24,510 nt of DNA, taken from contig JAOPGA020000993.1 of NCBI GenBank assembly GCA_026419775.2, positions 1 through 24,510 of the forward strand, read 5' to 3'. Shown here in pieces: positions 1-9,024 of this stretch. Under the pieces are notes generated by a model that was given only the letters and a program-made list of their open reading frames with translations, was not told the origin of the DNA and made no database searches. How positions within the stretch are numbered: the stretch's first letter is position 1; each line of letters opens with the position of its first letter. This stretch comes from Acrasis kona. Lineage: Eukaryota; Heterolobosea; Eutetramitea; Acrasida; Acrasidae. Position numbers and translations under genes: made by a program.

Positions 1-1
1 T

Positions 2-652
2 CCGAATTCTACTTTCCGGCCCAAATCATTCAATTTGGATACTGCTTCTACTTTGGATGCTATTAAGAGTATGGACGGCAATTTTGCTAAACAGGTCCTG
101 CTCAAATTGGTTGAGAGACTGAACCACACAGGTCGCGTGCTGGAGGTTGGGTTGACCAGGTACGAAGATTTAATTACCACTTCAGCCCCTTCTCTTTTCC
201 ATCTTCCCGACTACCGTGCATTTATGGCTAGTCATGATATGCTTCTCAACTCGGTGGCTTTTACCCACTTAGCGTTGAAGAACAAGGATTTAAAGTCGGC
301 CGAGGAGGCGACTACTTTTACAAATAAAATGCATTCCTCTCAGAATCACTTTGAGAGAAAGCATTCGGCAGTGGTCAAGGAGAAGCTAAAGAACGAACAG
401 GTCTCATTGACATTGCAACAGATTCGGTCTCAGAACAATAGACTGGTCAACAACAACAACAACAACAACAACAATAACAACAACAACAACAACAACTACA
501 ACAACAACAACAACAACAACAACAACCCCAAGACCAACAACCCCAAGCCAAAGCCTAAGCCCAAACCCACCAATCCGCGTCCTACTATTGACGACGAGAA
601 GGCAACCAAGAAATTTCGCGGGAACAAGACTCACGACATCCAGTCTACATGA
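2..652 (+). CDS. DIRS-type Gag-like protein, 5' end outside window
   Basis: The frame is open from base 2 to the stop at 650-652, so the start lies upstream of the window. The product would be a structural (Gag-like) first ORF of a DIRS-type tyrosine-recombinase retrotransposon. I base this on position just before a DIRS-type reverse transcriptase and on clear similarity to the Gag-like protein of the second copy at 18070-19342: both contain a helical stretch ending in a VLEVGLTRYE / MLELGLERYE motif and then a low-complexity tract. Here the tract is poly-Asn with a few Tyr, followed by Lys/Pro repeats and a basic tail. The last 65 bases overlap the reverse-transcriptase frame in another phase, as is common for DIRS ORFs. 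No protein domain beyond this family likeness is recognisable. Confidence 0.6.
   Translation, partial: PNSTFRPKSFNLDTASTLDAIKSMDGNFAKQVLLKLVERLNHTGRVLEVGLTRYEDLITTSAPSLFHLPDYRAFMASHDMLLNSVAFTHLALKNKDLKSAEEATTFTNKMHSSQNHFERKHSAVVKEKLKNEQVSLTLQQIRSQNNRLVNNNNNNNNNNNNNNNNYNNNNNNNNNPKTNNPKPKPKPKPTNPRPTIDDEKATKKFRGNKTHDIQST
447..526 (+). repeat. (CAA)n microsatellite encoding poly-Asn
   Basis: About 80 bases of nearly pure CAA/AAC trinucleotide repeat, broken only by an AAT and a TAC codon. In the Gag-like frame it reads as poly-Asn. The second DIRS copy has a CAA/CAG tract at the equivalent place, read there as poly-Gln, so the low-complexity position is conserved while the reading phase differs. 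Confidence 0.9.
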
Positions 653-1433
653 CGTGGTCTTGCCGACTCTCCTTCCAAAGTCGGAGTTCAGAGGGGGTCG
701 TGTTTCAAAGAACTGGAGGGCTTGGACAAAGTACTCGGTGTCTGCTTCGATCATCAACACAATTCGTTACGGAATTTCTCTTCCTACAGAGAATTTGATC
801 ATAAAAGACAAGGGTCAGAACGGGGTGTTCACGAAAGAACAGGCAGTTTGGTTGAGAGGTCACATTCAGGATTTGGTGAAAACTCAATGTGTGAAGGTCA
901 TCACGGACAAGAGCAAATCCAAATTGCAAGTGGTTTCTCCAATTCATTTGGTCCCGAAGAAAGACATTTGGAGGTTGATCATAAACTTGAGGACAATCAA
1001 CGAAAACTTCGAGGTCATCAAGTTCAAGATGGAATCGGTTTCGGTAATAGCTCAAGCAATGCGGAAAGGTATGTGGGCCACATCTCTGGACTTGGTGTCC
1101 GGATACAACCATTTGAGCATCAATCCAAAGAATTGGGAGATTCTAAGTTTTATGTTCGAGGATGTGACTTACATGTACACAACTCTTCCGTTCGGCCTGA
1201 ATATAGCTCCACGAGAGTTTTCCAAGGTAGTGGGAGCGGCAGTCAAGATTCTTCGGATGGAGAACATTCTTCTCTTCTTTTATCTGGACGACATTTTGAT
1301 TCTGGCTCCAAACAGAGAGACATCACTTCGTTGGACAGCGAGAACTGTGGAACTTTTTCAAGAGTTAGGATTCATAATCTCGGCGGAGAAACGCTGCATT
1401 TTGTCTAATACAGTCTTGTTAGTAGAAGGGTAA
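588..1433 (+). pseudogene. DIRS-type reverse transcriptase, 3'-truncated
   Basis: The frame encodes the finger and palm of a reverse transcriptase. In order I see the entry segment SPIHLVPKK, the INLRTINE segment, motif A (SLDLVSGYNHLSI, catalytic Asp), motif B (LPFGLNIAPREFSKVV) and motif C (FFYLDDILIL, two catalytic Asp). This motif style and the matching copy at 19314-20080 point to the DIRS group. The frame ends shortly after motif C, and the RNase H, methyltransferase and tyrosine recombinase expected downstream are absent, so the element is truncated near 1420. The N-terminal part overlaps the Gag-like ORF in a different phase, and the first ATG is not a convincing start, so the protein was probably made by frameshift or from a downstream initiation. 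The catalytic motifs are intact, but the copy is dead by truncation. Confidence 0.8.
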
Positions 1434-2075
1434 CCACACTTGTGCAACTTTAATAGATTGTTGGTTGTTTTCTTGCTGCATTGTGTTAAATTGGTGTGTG
1501 TATATGTTTTTTAATTCACAAAAGTGTCGGGAGAGTCTGAAAGGCTCAGTGGATTATGCACAGAAAATATACCCATATTAATCCAATGGATTTTATTGTA
1601 AAAAAGTTTGGTGTGGAGTCCTGTGGCACAACAATGATGATGACTATGTAGATGAATAAAGGTATAGAAGTTAGTGTGAGTAGGCAGTTTTTCCTATAAA
1701 TAGGTTTTTTAGCTTAGTAGACCAATTCTTGTCATGTACGCTGAGAAGTATTGGTAGTTGGCGTTGCTTGCACATAATAACAAGAGGTTATTGAAACGTG
1801 ACAACGTTCGGCTATCTTACTATTGAAAGTTTGGGTGCTACAAAATTTTGATATGGTTCAACAAGTAAATGTGAGGCATTTATGTTGGCAGGTGGAGTGT
1901 GGTAAAGATGGTTTATTGTAACCATCTGAGACCATATAGAGTTCAAGGAACTCAACCTTAATAAATATTGTGAAAACTCCAAGAATGTGAGATTGTCTAT
2001 TACACAACTGCTATTTATATATCTTACGTATCTGACCGTTTTTTGCTACACTGTCCTCTCCTTTGAGCTGCTTCA
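1434..2075. other. AT-rich stretch with no recognisable gene
   Basis: No convincing coding frame or repeat was seen. It separates the truncated DIRS copy from the Ty3/gypsy relic. It could hold a degraded long terminal repeat or untranslated element sequence, but I found no second copy of it in the window. Confidence 0.5.
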
Positions 2076-3250
2076 TTGGAAGATAAACCAAACTTCCAGA
2101 TTGTCTGGACCAATGAGTTTGAACTCATTTATAAGCAAATATTTGCAGATCTTATTACAAATATTCCTTTTCTTCATTTTGCATCTTCTTCTGCTCCTTT
2201 TATATTAGCTACAGATGCCTTTGACAATGCTGTTGGAGGTTGCCTGTTTCAAATTATAAATGCCAAGACTCATTTTTTAGGTTTTCACTCCAGAGTTTTG
2301 CGATACCAAAGAAAGAACTCTGCTATCTTATTCATCAATTATTATCGCCATCATCTCTATGGAAAGTAATATCGCCTTCATCTTGATAATGAAGCCATTT
2401 CTAAAGTATTTAAGAATGGTCCTTTAAACAAGCATAATCAAACAATCGCTGGGTGGATAGCCCACCTTAGCAGAGTACCAGTTTGATGCATTCTATATCA
2501 AAGGAGTAAACAATGTCTTACCGGATCTATTATCTCGAGTACAATCAGTCATATGCATTGTCAATCAAATTTTGGTAGCAAAAGCCACTTTAACCTCCAA
2601 ACTGAACAAATCTCCTTTGACAGAAGATAAAATTACTAAAATTTTAACTGAATCTCACTCTATTGGGCATTTTGGTGCAGAGGCACTAATTATATCTATG
2701 TTACACTTGAAATTACAAATATACCCAATCTACTACAGTTATTAGATTACTGCAAGCAATGTCTTATCTGTTGTAAAATTAACAATTACTGTATTGGCTT
2801 TAGTCCTCTGCATTATAATGTGGCTCCTTGGTTTGTATTATAAACAAAGCTATAAACATTAGTCATAAAACCATAGTCTCCAACAACCATCACGCCAATG
2901 GTCTTGCTGAAGGTAACAATTGAACTGCTCAGGATACTTTAATTAAACTTACACAAGATAGTGGAAATGATATCACTGAGTGGGATCATTTTATCAACAT
3001 CACTATGCTCTATTTAAACTCAAAAATTCATTTAACAATAGCAACCTTTCTTTTTGGCCTCATGTTTAGACGCTCTTTCTCGGCCAAGATATTCTACGTT
3101 ATACAAAAGAACAACAAGATCAAGCTGTTCATCAATGTTTAGATTTTTAAACCACATTCAAATGTAACATCATTCCCCACATCAAGAAAAAATTTATAAA
3201 AACAGGGATCTAGCCTGTATAGTTTATTGGTATTAAAAAAGGTCTTCTAT
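2076..3250 (+). pseudogene. Ty3/gypsy pol relic (RNase H to integrase)
   Basis: Fragments in changing frames read like one Ty3/gypsy polyprotein. At 2090-2370 there is the start of an RNase H domain after the reverse transcriptase, with the typical LATDAF...GGCLFQ motif (first catalytic Asp) and a hydrophobic hinge before it. Near 2630-2780 another frame shows an integrase zinc-binding segment (HSIGHFGAEAL, then CKQCLICC). At about 2870-3150 frames show the end of an integrase core and C-terminal region (HANGLAEGNN, LRYTKEQQDQAVHQ). Many stops and frameshifts lie between these pieces, so this is an old, inactive copy. No protease, Gag or LTR was identified around it. The order RNase H then integrase fits Ty3/gypsy rather than Ty1/copia. 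Confidence 0.7.
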
Positions 3251-3377
3251 GAGAGGACTGCTTTATAGACTTCATCAAGATTCTTTACGTCTACCTTCTG
3301 TTTCTTTCTGACAATGTGGTTCAAGCACAGAATGTCTATGTGCTTGCTTTCCTCCTCCTCTTACAAAGTCAGCACAG

Positions 3378-3570
3378 TATAGACTTCCAGTGATTGAATC
3401 ACCCATTATTGAAAAGAAAGTAATTGTTGTTTGTGGAGGTAAACTATTTATTAATGTCTTCCAGTGATTGTTGTGTCACCCATGATTATATTCTAATGGA
3501 GGTAGTCGTGGTATAGACTTCCAGTGAACACTAACTGCAAACTGTACACNTGTACACATCACCCACCATG
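3378..3570 (+). repeat. three diverged repeats with a CTTCCAGTGA core
   Basis: The phrase (A)GTCTTCCAGTGATTG or AGACTTCCAGTGA occurs at about 3381, 3455 and 3514, each followed by a CACCCA-type segment (CATCACCCACC at the third). A GGAGGTA motif precedes the second and third. Spacing is about 74 and 59 bases. The last unit contains the ambiguous base at 3550 inside a TGTACAC palindrome. Origin unknown; it could be an untranslated terminal region of the gypsy relic. Confidence 0.45.
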
Positions 3571-3643
3571 AGGTCAACTTGATCCCCTTTTACAATTTTT
3601 TTTCAAAAAAAATTAGATTGCAATTGACTTGAAATTGTGAAAA

Positions 3644-4316
3644 ATGTCCTCCAACCAATCAAAGAGTAGAGTTGATCTTGTGGCGAAGTTTGCCAAGCTC
3701 CTACGCCAATTTTCTACAGGAAGATACTATATGTCTGAAGTTGACATCAATCTGGTTAAAATGTATGATGCCTTCAAAGAATGGTGTAAGGACATGTATA
3801 ACGTTTCAATTAACAAGACAGCTTTTGATGAATGAGACACGTGCTGCTTTACTTCAAGACCACAACTTTCCTAGATTACAATTATCACCACAACAATCAT
3901 CATCACAGCAACCACCACTTCAACAAACACCACATCAAACAGCATTACAACTATCACCACAACCACCACATCAAACCTCATCACAACTGTTAGAACAATT
4001 TGATAACAGTGTTGCTGACATTGATGAGCATCAAGTTGAATGTAATCAATTAAGTCAAGATCAAGCTCTTGACCTGTTGGCTGCTGCACGTGCAGAAGTG
4101 AGGGCAACCTGCCGATTTGATGCATTGAACAACCTCGTGCAACTGTTCACCAAGTAATTGGAGGCTGCAACAGAAGACTTGAAGCCAATTGAGAAAGAGG
4201 TGAAGAAATGAGGAGAGAGCTTCTAATTTTACAGCACTTGCAGAAGCAGCAAGGGATTGCTATGAGCAATGGCGTCCATTGATTGAGACTGCCAAAGATT
4301 GAAAGAGGCAACGCGA
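3644..4316 (+). pseudogene. broken Gln-rich, helical gene of unknown function
   Basis: A clean ATG at 3644 opens a 63-residue helical, basic frame that stops at 3833-3835. A second phase, overlapping it and open to 4157, continues with a Gln/Pro-rich stretch (residues such as QQSSSQQPPLQQTPHQ), an acidic helix and an Ala-rich helix ending near VQLFTK. After the TAA at 4155-4157 the same phase continues sensibly for about 17 residues, and a further phase from about 4200 reads as an Ala-rich helix (ALAEAARDCYEQW) to a TGA near 4300. This looks like one protein broken by two frameshifts and two stops, or a gene with unrecognised short introns. No domain is recognised. It ends directly at the 5' edge of the LINE fragment at 4317. 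Confidence 0.4.
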
Positions 4317-5719
4317 GTAACAAGCACACAACAGATTCCGAGACTTTGCGTCTTCTCGCTGCCAAAAATATACAACTTCTAAACGACCCTTTCTGGTCTG
4401 ATGTTGATAATGTTCAACAGCTCTCGGATATCTTAGATGTTGACTTGAAAGATTTCTACAACAGGACAGTGGCACGCACTTTGGTTTCGCCAGACAAAGG
4501 TAAAGTTGCACTGTTTCTAGAGGATGCTCGCTCCAATCTCGTTAGACCCACAACTAATGACATAAATAGCGATGGAAATGCTGTCACATGGTACACAGAT
4601 GGCTCCGCAAACAAAGACAAAACTATTGCCGCTTACGCTGTAGTTAATAGTGATAACTTTGATAAGGTGGAGTACGGTAGAATACCTGGCATTGCCAACA
4701 ACTATAGAGCAGAACTGTATGGATTCCTCCAAGCTTTAAGACGCTCCAGAGATGGTCAAAATGTCACCGTTATAACTGACTGTCTCTCTGGGATTGAAGC
4801 AGTTCACAGCTTCTCAAAGCTGAGCTCTTTAGAAGAAAAACTCCGAGTGTGCGACCATCAGCTTCTCTCTGCCATTATTTCAGAGAGGAATCGACTCACA
4901 AGCTGCGAGTTCATTTATGTTCAAGCCCATGCCAACATTCCTGGTAATGAAGCAGCGGATGAATTTGCAAAGCTGGGACTTAACAACCACTACATCAACG
5001 ACATCAGTCCTTCATCCTCACTTCTTTTCGACATTGTTTGCAAAGGTGAAGTTCCACACTCCTCTGTTCGTAGTGCTGTTTCCAACTACCTTCTGTCCAC
5101 CATCTCCAACTCCTCTGACTACAAATATAATATTCTCCATGATGAATATAATATCAAAGCCAGCGTTGACACCAACCTTATGTCACGACCCAAACAGATC
5201 TTCCTCCTCCGTCTCCGTTCCAATCAACTCTGCACACTCTCTAAAATGCAGTATTGGGACGACAAGAATCAAATAATCAACACCAAATGCCCGAGGTGTT
5301 GCTTGCAACATGAGGACCAAACCCATGTTCTTCTAAATTGTCGCAGAAACTTGCCATATACATATGATGCAATGCGATCAATTAATGAACTGATTCGCAG
5401 CAATTTGCTGCCAGGTTCACTTATAAAGGGCTCATTTAAATTCTGGGGTCTTCCTTTTACACTGTACCAGAGTGGTTTTGATTTTGACGAACATCCTATG
5501 ACTGACAAGCGTAAAGCTACTATTTATGCTAGTCTACTTGGTTACACTAGTATGGATGTAGTTAAGCGTTTTTCTAGTAAGATACCAGTCAAAAAGCCAC
5601 TCCAAGTGTTGAGGAAGATATCAACCATTTTGATGGAGACCTCTTACTCCATCTGGCACGCGCGTTGCGCAACACACGCCATCAAATCCGCCAAGCTAGG
5701 CGGGCCTTCGGCTGTATAG
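4316..5719 (+). CDS. LINE ORF2 C-terminal part: RNase H plus zinc knuckle
   Basis: The frame is open through to TAG at 5717-5719 and encodes about 467 residues. Residues about 85-225 are an RNase H domain of the LINE type: WYTDGSANK (first Asp), NNYRAELYGFLQAL (Glu), TDCLSGIEAV (second Asp) and the C-terminal HANIPGNEAADEFAK segment with the last Asp. Residues about 335-355 form a zinc knuckle, C-x2-C-x7-H-x4-C (CPRCC...HVLLNC), as in the zf-RVT domain after LINE reverse transcriptases. The endonuclease and reverse transcriptase expected upstream are missing. The open frame suggests recent insertion. The RNase H points to a LINE clade that carries one (I, Tad, R1 or similar); I cannot choose between them. 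Confidence 0.8.
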   Translation, partial: SNKHTTDSETLRLLAAKNIQLLNDPFWSDVDNVQQLSDILDVDLKDFYNRTVARTLVSPDKGKVALFLEDARSNLVRPTTNDINSDGNAVTWYTDGSANKDKTIAAYAVVNSDNFDKVEYGRIPGIANNYRAELYGFLQALRRSRDGQNVTVITDCLSGIEAVHSFSKLSSLEEKLRVCDHQLLSAIISERNRLTSCEFIYVQAHANIPGNEAADEFAKLGLNNHYINDISPSSSLLFDIVCKGEVPHSSVRSAVSNYLLSTISNSSDYKYNILHDEYNIKASVDTNLMSRPKQIFLLRLRSNQLCTLSKMQYWDDKNQIINTKCPRCCLQHEDQTHVLLNCRRNLPYTYDAMRSINELIRSNLLPGSLIKGSFKFWGLPFTLYQSGFDFDEHPMTDKRKATIYASLLGYTSMDVVKRFSSKIPVKKPLQVLRKISTILMETSYSIWHARCATHAIKSAKLGGPSAV

Positions 5720-5791
5720 AGTCATTTATAAATATGTAAATTTATTCTAATAAAGCTTTTCGCAGAATGCGATTTATACAAAAAAACAAAA
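4317..5791 (+). mobile_element. LINE fragment: RNase H to 3' tail
   Basis: This is the 3' portion of a non-LTR retrotransposon: an intact C-terminal coding part, a short untranslated tail with AATAAA, a terminal hairpin and an A-rich tail at 5779-5791. Two other fragments in the window match parts of it (9225-9696 on the minus strand, 24174-24510 on the plus strand) and a third matches only the tail (12560-12612, minus). The tail joins the middle of the dioxygenase gene that starts at 7030 on the other strand. The 5' boundary at 4317 is shared with the 9225-9696 copy, which is unusual for random 5' truncation. Confidence 0.75.
5749..5791 (+). terminator. LINE 3' end: polyadenylation signal, hairpin, A-rich tail
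   Basis: AATAAA at 5749-5754 is followed by TCGCA-GAA-TGCGA (5760-5772), a perfect 5-bp stem with a GAA loop, then GATTTATA and an A-rich tail. The same hairpin, signal and A-tail occur in inverse orientation at 12560-12601, so the hairpin is a fixed part of the element end. In some LINEs such a 3' hairpin is what the reverse transcriptase recognises; that role is inferred here. Confidence 0.6.
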
Positions 5792-7030
5792 TCTCCAAAG
5801 GTGAGCACAACACAGTGCGTGAACACACTATCGCTTAAGTCCTGGTGAGTCAGGCAAGGAAAGTCAAAATTAACTGCAACTGCAGTGAATGCACCAAAGT
5901 ACCTTTTTTCCCCATCAGGAATCGGAATTTTCAGGAACTGTTGGAACATACCAGGCAAACTTTCAAACAGATATTGGTTCAGCGTATCCCAAACACCTGC
6001 TTGGCGAAGTGCATTTATCCATTCTTGCACCTCAGGGTTGTCCGTGCCTTTTATTTTGAATACAGAGTTTGTGTATCTACGCCACCAACCAGCATGAATG
6101 CCAAGCTCCTTTCCTCTTTTTGTCTCCTTAATTTTCACATCACTCCGGCTTAGCAGAAGACGCGTCTCTCTTGTAAGAACTTCTAATTGAACTAAAGTTA
6201 GAAGATTTGTTCGCAGCTCAAACAGAAGACCATGATCAGGCTGCAGTGTAAAGTGGTTAGTCGAAAACAATTTGTAATCTGATCTAAATGTTTGCTCTAT
6301 CGTCTTTCTTGAACCATCATGCTTATTGCTTGAAGAAGGAGGAAAGCACTGCTCCGAAATAAAATTAAACCTTGATTCGTACAATGCCCGCAGTTGCGAT
6401 AAATGTTCTGGGCTAATAAGAGAAGACGCCAAATCGTAATCGTTGTTGTAGATTAAATCTAATTCTTCCCTTGAAAGAGAAGATCTCGCTGCTTGCAGTT
6501 GTTGGAAATTGCTTACGCTGAATAACTTTTAAAGAAGGCCTCCAGTCTGGATCTCTTTCAAAAAAAACATCATCGTCAGTCATTACAACAATGTTGGTGT
6601 TAAAAATGTTGGGTCTTAATTCATAATCCAATTTCAACACGTCGTTCTTTTTCCATTTTTCAATAAGCAACGACGCTTGATCGATGAACCTTGTTCGTAC
6701 ATCCAGAGACAGCGCCTCAAATTTGTTTGATCTTCTTGAATTAGGCTGCAGAGAAGAAAAGTGCACAGCACAAACAAGGCCATACCTTAGGTAATACAAC
6801 GAAGAACTTTCAGTTTCTGTGTTCCCTCTATTTTCCGACAGCAATATCGCAAGCTCTCTAGCTGTCATATATCTGGATAATGTTTTTCCAGCCCTAAAAT
6901 ATCTTTTAGCCTTTGCTACAATATCCCTGTTCTCTGCCGAACAGCAGCAGCACGCATACGTCTTTGGCATGTCTGACGTTTTGCGTTGTAAACGCTTGCT
7001 ATGCTCAACTTGAGAAGTTGCAGTATACAT
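5792..7030 (-). pseudogene. TET/JBP-like 2OG-Fe(II) dioxygenase, cut by LINE
   Basis: The first ATG is at 7030. The N-terminal part has a Cys cluster (CCCC) and a later C-x2-H-F motif, about 57 residues apart, which could bind zinc (loosely THAP-like, weak). Near 6489-6516 the frame must change; a GTAAGC...CAG intron of 28 bases would join the phases exactly. The second part ends with a segment typical of fungal TET/JBP-like dioxygenases: a predicted strand (GAFTAVAVNF), then the iron ligands H-x-D in THQDLSD (His codon 5845-5847, Asp 5839-5841), then CVVLTFGD. There it runs into the LINE A-rich tail; the stop at 5722-5724 is LINE antisense. The GG-x-L-x-x-P strand, distal His and the 2-oxoglutarate Arg are lost, so the product cannot be active. 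Family likeness is inferred from these motifs and from the second copy at 16291-17354. Known relatives oxidise 5-methylcytosine or thymine in DNA; the substrate here is unknown. Confidence 0.6.
6489..6516 (-). other. putative 28-nt intron in the dioxygenase gene
   Basis: On the minus strand GTAAGC starts at 6516 and a CAAGCAG end lies at 6489. Removing it joins codon phase 1 to the phase of the downstream frame without a stop. The end is a NAGNAG, so a 25-nt form (6492-6516) also keeps frame. A simple frameshift mutation cannot be excluded. Confidence 0.4.
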
Positions 7031-7042
7031 TATCGGAACCAA

Positions 7043-7336
7043 AAAAAACTACACAAACGCGCTACTACAACACCAACGCTTAAGATTCTCACCTTGCTTT
7101 GGCGTTCCGACAATGTCTAATTTCCTTCCAAAACCGGCATTGCAACAATCTACGGTTGACAATGTATTTATAAATTGTGAACACGGACGCAAACAACAGT
7201 CAGTAATTGCTGAGTGCTTGATACTACATACAAATCTAGCCGTTATGTAACAGCTTGTTAACCAGAAGTAGTCGTTACGCGCGACATTGAGTATAAAAAG
7301 GTATGCTCGGCTACATTTTAAAGATTAACAAAAACA
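7043..7336. promoter_or_regulatory. shared promoter region of a divergent gene pair
   Basis: About 300 bases separate the ATG of the minus-strand dioxygenase (7030) from the ATG of the plus-strand gene (7337). On the plus side a TATAAAAA box sits at 7292-7299, 38-45 bases before the ATG, and the ATG context is AAACAATGCC. No clear TATA box was seen for the minus-strand gene. The short spacing suggests co-regulation of the two genes; this is inference. Confidence 0.5.
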
Positions 7337-9024
7337 ATGCCTGCAAAGAAAAAGTCTACCTCCAAACCCAAATCAAAATCAAAAACAAGCAACAAAAGGG
7401 CAGCTACAGACGAGCTCAAGTCAGACAGTGATGGTTCGGTGGAGAAAGAGGTTATAGAGAAGCCGAAGAAAAGAGTAAGAAGGAAGAAGACCTCTGAAGA
7501 AACCGAGGAAGCAGCCGAAACTGCAGAAGAAGTTTCGCAAGCCCGCATTCATGAAGAAAATAGGTAATTATAACAGCGCACAACATTACTAACGACTCAA
7601 GTGTTGAGGAGAGAAGGTTGTCTCCTTCTCTTGAGGAAGATGTTGAAGAAGCAGTAAGCAGCTGAACTGGCAAACACTTACATTTTCAGACAGAGGATCT
7701 CATCAAGGCGCAGGACAATGCTTTGTACTTGTGCTCAGAGTGCATGTCTCAAAAGGTCAAGAACTTGCCAGAGAAGGTGCAAACAATGTTGAACACTACA
7801 AAAGCTACAACAATGTGCTACACTCTAAGAAAGCAAGGGTCAGAAGAGCTTTTACTTGCTCCAAAGAAACTCTGTACTTCAATTCAGCAGTCTCTGTGGG
7901 ATGAGCAGATTAAGGTCCTGCAGAAAGAGAGAGAGGAGAAAAAAGCACTACAAAAGGAGCGGGCTAGGCAATTGGAAGAGGAAAAGCACAACGAGTATGC
8001 GCTAAGAACATCTCGCATTCAAGACCACATAGAGCTTGGTGAACCATCGTTGTCGTCATCAGACACCACTAGACCATCAGTTCTTCCACCGCCACCATCA
8101 ACAAAAGATTCTGCAAACGTTTCAGTGCAAGCAAACATTGTAGATAAAATCCCTGGCTCGAGCTCAGAAATCAAGACGCTGAAGTACAAGATCAAGAGCC
8201 TTGAGAGAATTGTTTCTTCTTTGGTGCGCAAAACAGTGGAGGTATTTGGAGACTTCACTATGGCTGAGCCAGATACTCCTTTTACAAAGATACCGCCGAA
8301 CATAACTGCAGATTTGTGGCCACTGGTATATAACAAGCTATTTAGCGTCAAGGACAGGCATGGTAAAGTTCACTACTGTGTCTATGGCAGAGTGGCATTG
8401 AAGGATGGAGAAGTTATAATGACTAAAGGCAAAGACAAGTTAAAGGAGCCTATAGAATACAAGCCTAGTCTAGACAGCCCTAGCATTGCATACTCTTGCT
8501 ACAATTATTTTGAGGCTCAAAGAATTACAAGTGTTTCCAACATCGATCGCCACCATCCGTTTTTTGCAACGTTCTTAAGATGGTTTGTTATGTACCATGG
8601 ACCGTACTGTGTTAGTGCCTTTGACACTCAGCAAGAAGAGGATTTGTTAGACAACTCGCTTTTTTTGAAAATGTACCAGAGAATTCTATCACAGATGACC
8701 AAGAACAGCAGCAAGAAGAATGCATCTCTGCAAACAGCTGAAACTGTGATTCAATTGCATCTTGGTCAAGTTGAAAAGGAACAGCAAGAGAGCGCACGAA
8801 ACCAAGCTAGAAGAGCGGTAGAAGATCTCACAAGGCGTCAACAGCAGACAGAGACCTTGCCAAGCAACTCAAGTTACAACCATACAGTGAGTCCAATCCC
8901 TTCAAACAGATCATTGTCTGCAAGAGATAATTTGGCGCAATCGGAAGCTCAGGAGTCACGCTTGAGGTTGTCTCCTGCTGGCCAGGCTGATAGGGAGTAT
9001 ATTGACAGAGGAAGAGATGTGTAA
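7337..9024 (+). CDS. spliced gene, Lys-rich coiled-coil protein of unknown function
   Basis: Exons 7337-7563, 7602-7653 and 7690-9024 join in frame to about 537 residues. Both introns are GT-AG and very short (38 and 36 bases); without them the reading frame breaks. The protein starts with a Lys/Ser-rich, nuclear-localisation-like tail, then a Glu-rich acidic stretch, then LYLCSECMSQ (a C-x2-C pair that could bind metal), a highly charged coiled coil (about residues 165-200), a Ser/Pro linker, a second short coiled coil, a globular region of about 150 residues with no family I recognise (it includes YHGPYCVSAFDTQ), and a Gln/Arg/Ser-rich end. It is divergent from the dioxygenase gene. It has no internal stops once spliced, so it looks like the best preserved gene of the window. 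The C-terminus may continue into the RS-rich frame at 8966-9244. Whether it is a host gene or element cargo is open. Confidence 0.65.
7564..7601 (+). other. 38-nt GT-AG intron
   Basis: GTAATT donor after codon position 2, a TTACTAAC branch-site match eight bases before the AAG end. Removal bypasses the TAA at 7565-7567 and keeps the acidic reading frame open. Confidence 0.65.
7654..7689 (+). other. 36-nt GT-AG intron
   Basis: GTAAGC donor between codons, TTTTCAG acceptor. Removal skips the in-frame TGA at 7663-7665 and joins exon 2 to the long third exon in phase 0, which makes a TTG start at 7723 unnecessary. Confidence 0.7.

Noticed and set aside
404-760. Minus-strand ORF rich in Val
   Set aside because: It is the antisense of the CAA repeat and of the Gag/RT overlap; poly-Val arises from the repeat alone.
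705-1408. Other long frames over the reverse transcriptase (both strands)
   Set aside because: The frame at 588-1433 holds all RT motifs; the others are shadows without domains.
3871-4125. Minus-strand Val/Ile-rich ORF
   Set aside because: Antisense of the CAA/CCA-rich Gln/Pro stretch of the plus-strand relic.
5722-5791. C-terminal end of the minus-strand dioxygenase ORF as a real protein end
   Set aside because: These codons are antisense LINE tail, hairpin and A-rich sequence, not original gene sequence.
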